From: Fibrobacter sp.
GTDB taxonomy: Bacteria; Fibrobacterota; Fibrobacteria; Fibrobacterales; Fibrobacteraceae
Length of the DNA: 62,645 bases
Direction of reading: 5' to 3'
Assembly: GCA_017642335.1 (NCBI GenBank)
Contig: JAGCPF010000053.1
Coordinates: forward strand, 1-62,645
Shown: positions 59,627-62,645 of the stretch, one piece after another
How the letters are laid out: each line of letters starts with the position of its first letter
Numbering within the stretch: the first letter of the stretch is position 1
Program-made: the position numbers and the translations under genes
The notes under the pieces: model-generated
Database searches by the model: none
The model's input: the letters and a program-made list of their open reading frames with translations, nothing else
What the model was told of the DNA's origin: nothing

Positions 59627-59711
59627 GGAGGGATGGCCGAGTGGTTGAAGGCGCACGCTTGGAAAGCGTGTTTACTTTACGGTAACGAGGGTTCGAATCC
59701 CTCTCCCTCTT
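59627..59711 (+). tRNA. tRNA-Ser (anticodon GGA)
   Basis: Acceptor GGAGGGA pairs with TCCCTCT. The D-arm is GCCGAGTGGTTGAAGGC, the anticodon stem CACGC-TTGGAAA-GCGTG carries GGA, a long class II variable arm (TTAC...GTAA) follows, then T-arm GAGGG-TTCGAAT-CCCTC. CCA is not encoded. It reads UCC and UCU codons. It precedes the omega-like gene. Confidence 0.96.
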
Positions 59712-59735
59712 CTAAAACTTTTTCCAGAGGTCCAA

Positions 59736-60068
59736 ATGCCTGATCAGAGAGTTTACCTGGACGACATCTATTCCAATGAACAATGTCAGGGCTCTGTATT
59801 CCGTGCTGTCGTCATGATGGCGCACGAGGCTCGCTTCATCAACAAGCAAGCAGGACAGGGATTCATCCAGCTCACCAAGAAGCCGACCACGATTGCCATG
59901 TACAAGTTCAAGGAAGGCAAGCTCTCGATGACCGAAAAGACCTCCAACGACGTTTCTGCCGAAGCTGTTGGCGCAGCCGCCTTCGCCCCGGAAGCTGAAA
60001 ACGCCTCCCCTGTTACGGAAATTTCGCCGGACGTCAGCGCCCAGGCCGACGACGCCTTCGGTGTGTAA
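59736..60068 (+). CDS. Probable RNA polymerase omega subunit
   Basis: A 110-residue protein. The first ~70 residues (VYLDDIYSNEQCQGSVFRAVVMMAHEARFINKQAGQGF...KKPTTIAMYKF) fit the short Rpb6/RpoZ fold, where the helix with RA...A.EAR.IN corresponds to the conserved (R/K)-A-R-Q-I region. The Ala/Pro/Glu-rich tail is variable. GAGG (59728-59731) precedes ATG. Assignment is by pattern and context only; it could instead be a Fibrobacter-specific small protein. Confidence 0.6.
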   Translation: MPDQRVYLDDIYSNEQCQGSVFRAVVMMAHEARFINKQAGQGFIQLTKKPTTIAMYKFKEGKLSMTEKTSNDVSAEAVGAAAFAPEAENASPVTEISPDVSAQADDAFGV

Positions 60069-60093
60069 TTCTCCGGAATCGGAAAAGAAATTC

Positions 60094-60120
60094 GACCGTT
60101 CTTACGAACGGTCTTTTTTT
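60094..60120 (+). terminator. Rho-independent terminator
   Basis: GACCGTTC-TTAC-GAACGGTC followed by seven T, ending the tRNA-Ser/omega-like unit. Confidence 0.92.
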
Positions 60121-60210
60121 GTATTCGGGATTTTTGTATCCGCAAAAATTCATAAGTCGTTGATTTTCAATGACTTACGCTAAACGCACCAAAAAAACAT
60201 TTTTCAAACT

Positions 60211-60234
60211 AAAAAGGCCGCTTTTTGAGCGGCC
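60211..60234 (-). terminator. Rho-independent terminator of the metallopeptidase gene
   Basis: On the minus strand GGCCGC-TCAAAAA-GCGGCC followed by TTTTT, directly after the stop at 60257. Confidence 0.88.
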
Positions 60235-60256
60235 ATCTATGTTTCAAGTTCTGCAC

Positions 60257-61519
60257 CTATTTGCGGAATATGACGGTATGCGAGGCCCGGCTGCGGCCGA
60301 GCGGCTGCCTGCCGAGACTCCTGCCCTTGAGGTCGAAAGCCCTGGCCGGAGCAAGCTCAACCTTCGGTTCCCGGATCTGGGCAATCGAGGTCTTTGACGA
60401 GTCTCCGGTTTTGGAAGAATCAGCAACTTTTGAGGTGTCGGCCGGCTTCGTCGTGTCGGCCACCTTGGAGGTGTCAGCCGTCTTGGTCGTATCCGCGACC
60501 TTGGTCGTGTCGGCGGTTTTCGTCGTGTCCGGAGCCTTGGAGGTGTCGGGCGCAGAGGCTTCTTCCTCGATTTGCCAGATGAAGTCGTCGGAATTCTTTT
60601 TCGGGTTCTGCACCACGGAATTGTCGACGGCCTGCAGGTAATGGCCGCTCTTGGCGTTTTTGAGATACAGGGCGTTCGGGGTGTTTACGTTCGCCCCTTC
60701 GAAAACGTACCTCTGGTGTCCACCGCCGTTGTAGCCGTAGGTCGAAGCCTTCACACCCGCCGCAGTCGACTCGTTTGGGATGTCCACCACGCGACTCCCG
60801 AGCTTGATGTAATAGGTGACCGGATTGTCGCCCACGGAGAAAATCTTCACGAAGGTCTCTTTCTTGGAGCAGTCCATCAGTTCAAGCGCATTGTCGGAGG
60901 TAATCCCCATGCACTTGGAGTTGGCTAGGGACTTGATCCTCCCCTGCTTATAGAACGCTTCTTTGAATAGCTGCTGGTGGATAAAATCGACAAGCTGCAC
61001 ATGGATAATCAGGTCCTTCTCGGACTTGACTTCGCTGGCCTGGTTCAACCCGTACGGCCAAATATGCTGCCTGTCGCAATGGAGTTCGTCACTCGGCTTG
61101 CCGCTCAGTTCACGGAGCTTAGCCTGGACCTTGTCGTTCCTGAAAACTCCGTCCTGGCATGCATCCCAGTATTCCTGGGTCGTGCCGATGCCCATCGTAT
61201 GCCCCATCTCGTGCATGGCTGTCGGGACCACCATGTAACTGCGGTTTTCGCCAAAACGCAGGTCGCCGTTGCTGCTCGCCTCGGCCGTAGGCACTCCCGG
61301 CGAGTAATAGACGTTGATGAACTTGGAGAGGTTCGAGTAAGTATTGTACAGCTTGACCGCCGAATCCATGACGGCTGTGATGCGCTTGTAGGCGTCCTGC
61401 TCGTCGGCAGTCGGGTTTGCAGACTTGTGAAGCGTGTAGGTAACGCCGCCCTCCGCAAAAGAGACGGTCGAAAACAAGGCAACTGCAATCCCGGCGACAA
61501 GGAACGTACGCAAAGACAT
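60257..61519 (-). CDS. Secreted metallopeptidase-like protein with ricin-type lectin domain
   Basis: A 420-residue secreted protein (signal MSLRTFLVAGIAVALFSTVSFA; GGAG before ATG). Residues ~25-190 hold a zinc-peptidase-like domain with HEMGHTMGIGT. This is the HExxHxxGxx start of a metzincin motif, but the third zinc ligand position is Thr, so catalysis is uncertain. Residues ~190-325 look like a ricin-B-type beta-trefoil (KSLANSKCMGITSDNALELMD, YLKNAKSGHYLQAVDN, FIWQIEE). Then a Thr/Lys/Asp repeat linker (ADTTKVADTTKTADTSKV) and a short basic tail (AFDLKGRSLGRQPLG) similar to sorting tails of Fibrobacter secreted enzymes. Confidence 0.8.
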   Translation of the reverse strand: MSLRTFLVAGIAVALFSTVSFAEGGVTYTLHKSANPTADEQDAYKRITAVMDSAVKLYNTYSNLSKFINVYYSPGVPTAEASSNGDLRFGENRSYMVVPTAMHEMGHTMGIGTTQEYWDACQDGVFRNDKVQAKLRELSGKPSDELHCDRQHIWPYGLNQASEVKSEKDLIIHVQLVDFIHQQLFKEAFYKQGRIKSLANSKCMGITSDNALELMDCSKKETFVKIFSVGDNPVTYYIKLGSRVVDIPNESTAAGVKASTYGYNGGGHQRYVFEGANVNTPNALYLKNAKSGHYLQAVDNSVVQNPKKNSDDFIWQIEEEASAPDTSKAPDTTKTADTTKVADTTKTADTSKVADTTKPADTSKVADSSKTGDSSKTSIAQIREPKVELAPARAFDLKGRSLGRQPLGRSRASHTVIFRK

Positions 61520-61863
61520 AAATACTCCTTAAAAACCCATACTCCCTAAAACTAAATTTTCCCGGGTCAAAGTGCAAGTAAAAAGAGAGGCCTCGACGCA
61601 TTCTTCGGTTACAGGAAGAGCCACTTTCGAAGGAAAACCACCCGTTTCTAGTTGTTAGCATTTTATCATAACACTTTGAAATATATAGACTTACGAAATA
61701 TTATTAACACATCATCCAGAGGGTGTATGCGGAAAAAACAGGGATTCGAGATGCAGCGACAGCACACCGAGCTCCCGCAGCAGTAGGAATCCGGCCCACG
61801 TAGAAACAGGAACGATTCCAGGTACACTTCGAGGAATAAAGAACTATATTGCCTTAAAGGAAC
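61520..61863. other. 344-bp intergenic region
   Basis: It holds the divergent control regions of the metallopeptidase and MerR genes. A 19-codon open frame at 61727-61786 (MRKKQGFEMQRQHTELPQQ) has GAGG only ~5 nt upstream and is weakly supported. Nothing else stands out. Confidence 0.5.
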
Positions 61864-62154
61864 ATGCGTTACGGCAGTCTTAAAATCGAAAAGGTCTACT
61901 GGTCCACGAGGGAGGTCTCCGAGATGATCGGGGTGCCGGAGTATACCCTGCGTTATTGGGAAAAGCACATCCCCGAACTCAGCGTCCCCCGCAACCGGGC
62001 CGGAAAACGGAGCTGGCGGAAACAGGACATCGCCCTCGTCAAGGAACTTAAAACAAAAAACGCCAAGCCCCTCCCCCCGCACAATCCCGACCCGGAAGTC
62101 CTCCGGGAACTCCGCGCACAGGTCCTGCAGGCCCTGTCCAAGTTGCGCAAGTGA
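61864..62154 (+). CDS. MerR-type transcriptional regulator
   Basis: A 96-residue DNA-binding protein: VYWSTREVSEMIGVPEYTLRYWEKHIPELSVPRNRAGKRSWRKQDIALVKEL is the MerR winged helix. The C-terminal part is too short for an effector domain, as in the MlrA-like or HspR-like short forms. AAGGA lies before ATG. It sits directly upstream of fba; a link is possible but unproven. Confidence 0.88.
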   Translation: MRYGSLKIEKVYWSTREVSEMIGVPEYTLRYWEKHIPELSVPRNRAGKRSWRKQDIALVKELKTKNAKPLPPHNPDPEVLRELRAQVLQALSKLRK

Positions 62155-62289
62155 GCGCGCCCCCGCCACCCCATTCCGCGTTGATATTTTTTCGTTCCCG
62201 TGTTTCCAAACGGGAGCGAATTTGCTAAATTTAGCCGCGTAACTTTAAACCGGCGGCCTAGGTCGCCAATCACTCAAGAGGTAAATCAA

Positions 62290-62645
62290 ATGGCAGTTTC
62301 TTACAAGGAACTCGGCCTGGTGAACACCAGGGAAATGTTTGCAAAGGCTGTTAAGGGTGGCTACGCCATCCCGGCTTTCAACTTCAACACCATGGAACAG
62401 ATGCAGGCTATCGTGCAGGCTGCTGTCAAGCAGAAGTCTCCGGTGATCATGCAGGTCTCTAAGGGTGCCCGCAACTACGCCAACGGCACCATCCTCCGCT
62501 ACATGGCCCAGGGTGCTGTTGAATACGCCAAGGAACTCGGCTGCGCCAATCCGCAGATCGTGCTCCACCTCGACCACGGTGACTCTTTCGAACTCTGCAA
62601 GGACTGCATCGACAACGGTTTCTCTTCCGTGATGATCGACGGTTC
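62290..62645 (+). CDS. fba: Fructose-bisphosphate aldolase class II, N-terminal part
   Basis: The first 118 codons are present; the gene runs off the right edge. Evidence: the start MAVSYKELGLVNTREMFAKA, GGYAIPAFNFNTMEQMQAIV, SPVIMQVSKGARNYA and IVLHLDHGDSFELCKDCIDNGFSSVMIDG with the zinc-binding HLDHG. It cleaves fructose-1,6-bisphosphate in glycolysis. AGAGG lies ~9 nt upstream of ATG. Confidence 0.96.
   Translation, partial: MAVSYKELGLVNTREMFAKAVKGGYAIPAFNFNTMEQMQAIVQAAVKQKSPVIMQVSKGARNYANGTILRYMAQGAVEYAKELGCANPQIVLHLDHGDSFELCKDCIDNGFSSVMIDG

Noticed and set aside
57854..59656. 600-codon antisense open frame opposite the M3 peptidase
   Set aside because: It runs through the tRNA-Ser gene region and mirrors a well-supported enzyme gene.

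Overview
The window looks like a chromosome segment of Fibrobacter, close to F. succinogenes. Three lines of evidence support this. Three lipoproteins carry the FISUMP (Fib_succ_major) domain. There is a circularly permuted GH16 lichenase with the distinctive Fibrobacter architecture and a signal-less GH9 glucanase. Secreted proteins use poly-Ser linkers, and one regulator belongs to the TIGR02147 family, which is typical of this genus. The recurrent promoter form is TTGACA-17-TATATT.

Layout. 1-640: start of dnaK (minus strand) behind a perfect sigma-54 promoter, then intergenic repeats. 641-4680: an accessory block with a FISUMP lipoprotein, an AAA/DUF4143 ATPase between 147-bp direct repeats, a YafQ/RelB-type toxin-antitoxin pair and an XRE regulator. 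4682-11986: polysaccharide-related secreted proteins (lichenase, collagen-like FISUMP lipoprotein, GH9, an InlB-repeat surface protein). 12838-19103: an AT-rich five-gene restriction-type island (C5 methylase, unknown protein, SNF2 ATPase, MORC-like GHKL ATPase, HNH nuclease). 19104-20391: REP-rich debris, with a GIY-YIG gene between perfect inverted REP ends sitting in a ruined GNAT gene. 20491-21933: purB. 22954-24884: a repeat-bearing lipoprotein and its radical SAM/SPASM partner. 24921-27933 (minus): a RLAN/RimK ATP-grasp ligase, a GCS2 ligase and a newly noticed 19-residue peptide gene. 28120-42259: mostly housekeeping (SIMPL protein, lysS, lolC/lolD, clpC, adk, an outer-membrane protein, gatB). 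42368-50591: a FISUMP lipoprotein, a zeta-toxin module, then a TIGR02147 regulator heading six lipoproteins. 50691-62645: PurO-type IMP cyclohydrolase, GntR-type regulator, floA, grpE, a structured 930-bp gap, an M3 peptidase, tRNA-Ser, a probable rpoZ, a lectin-bearing metallopeptidase, a MerR regulator and the start of a class II fba.

How the genes work together. The lipoproteins end in Cys-lipoboxes and would use the LolCD export system encoded here. The five-gene island matches the MORC/paraMORC restriction neighbourhoods described from comparative genomics, but includes a protein I cannot place. The radical SAM enzyme overlaps the gene for a lipoprotein with about ten related Gly-centred motifs, its likely substrate. 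Next to it, two amide-bond-forming ligases lie beside a tiny peptide gene.

Two themes recur. First, accessory genes with a -10 box ending exactly 7 nt before ATG and no Shine-Dalgarno look leaderless. Second, short repeats (REPs and 7-nt CTCTCGT-type arrays) shape gene boundaries and have even entered the grpE coding sequence. All assignments are from reading the sequence; no database search was run.
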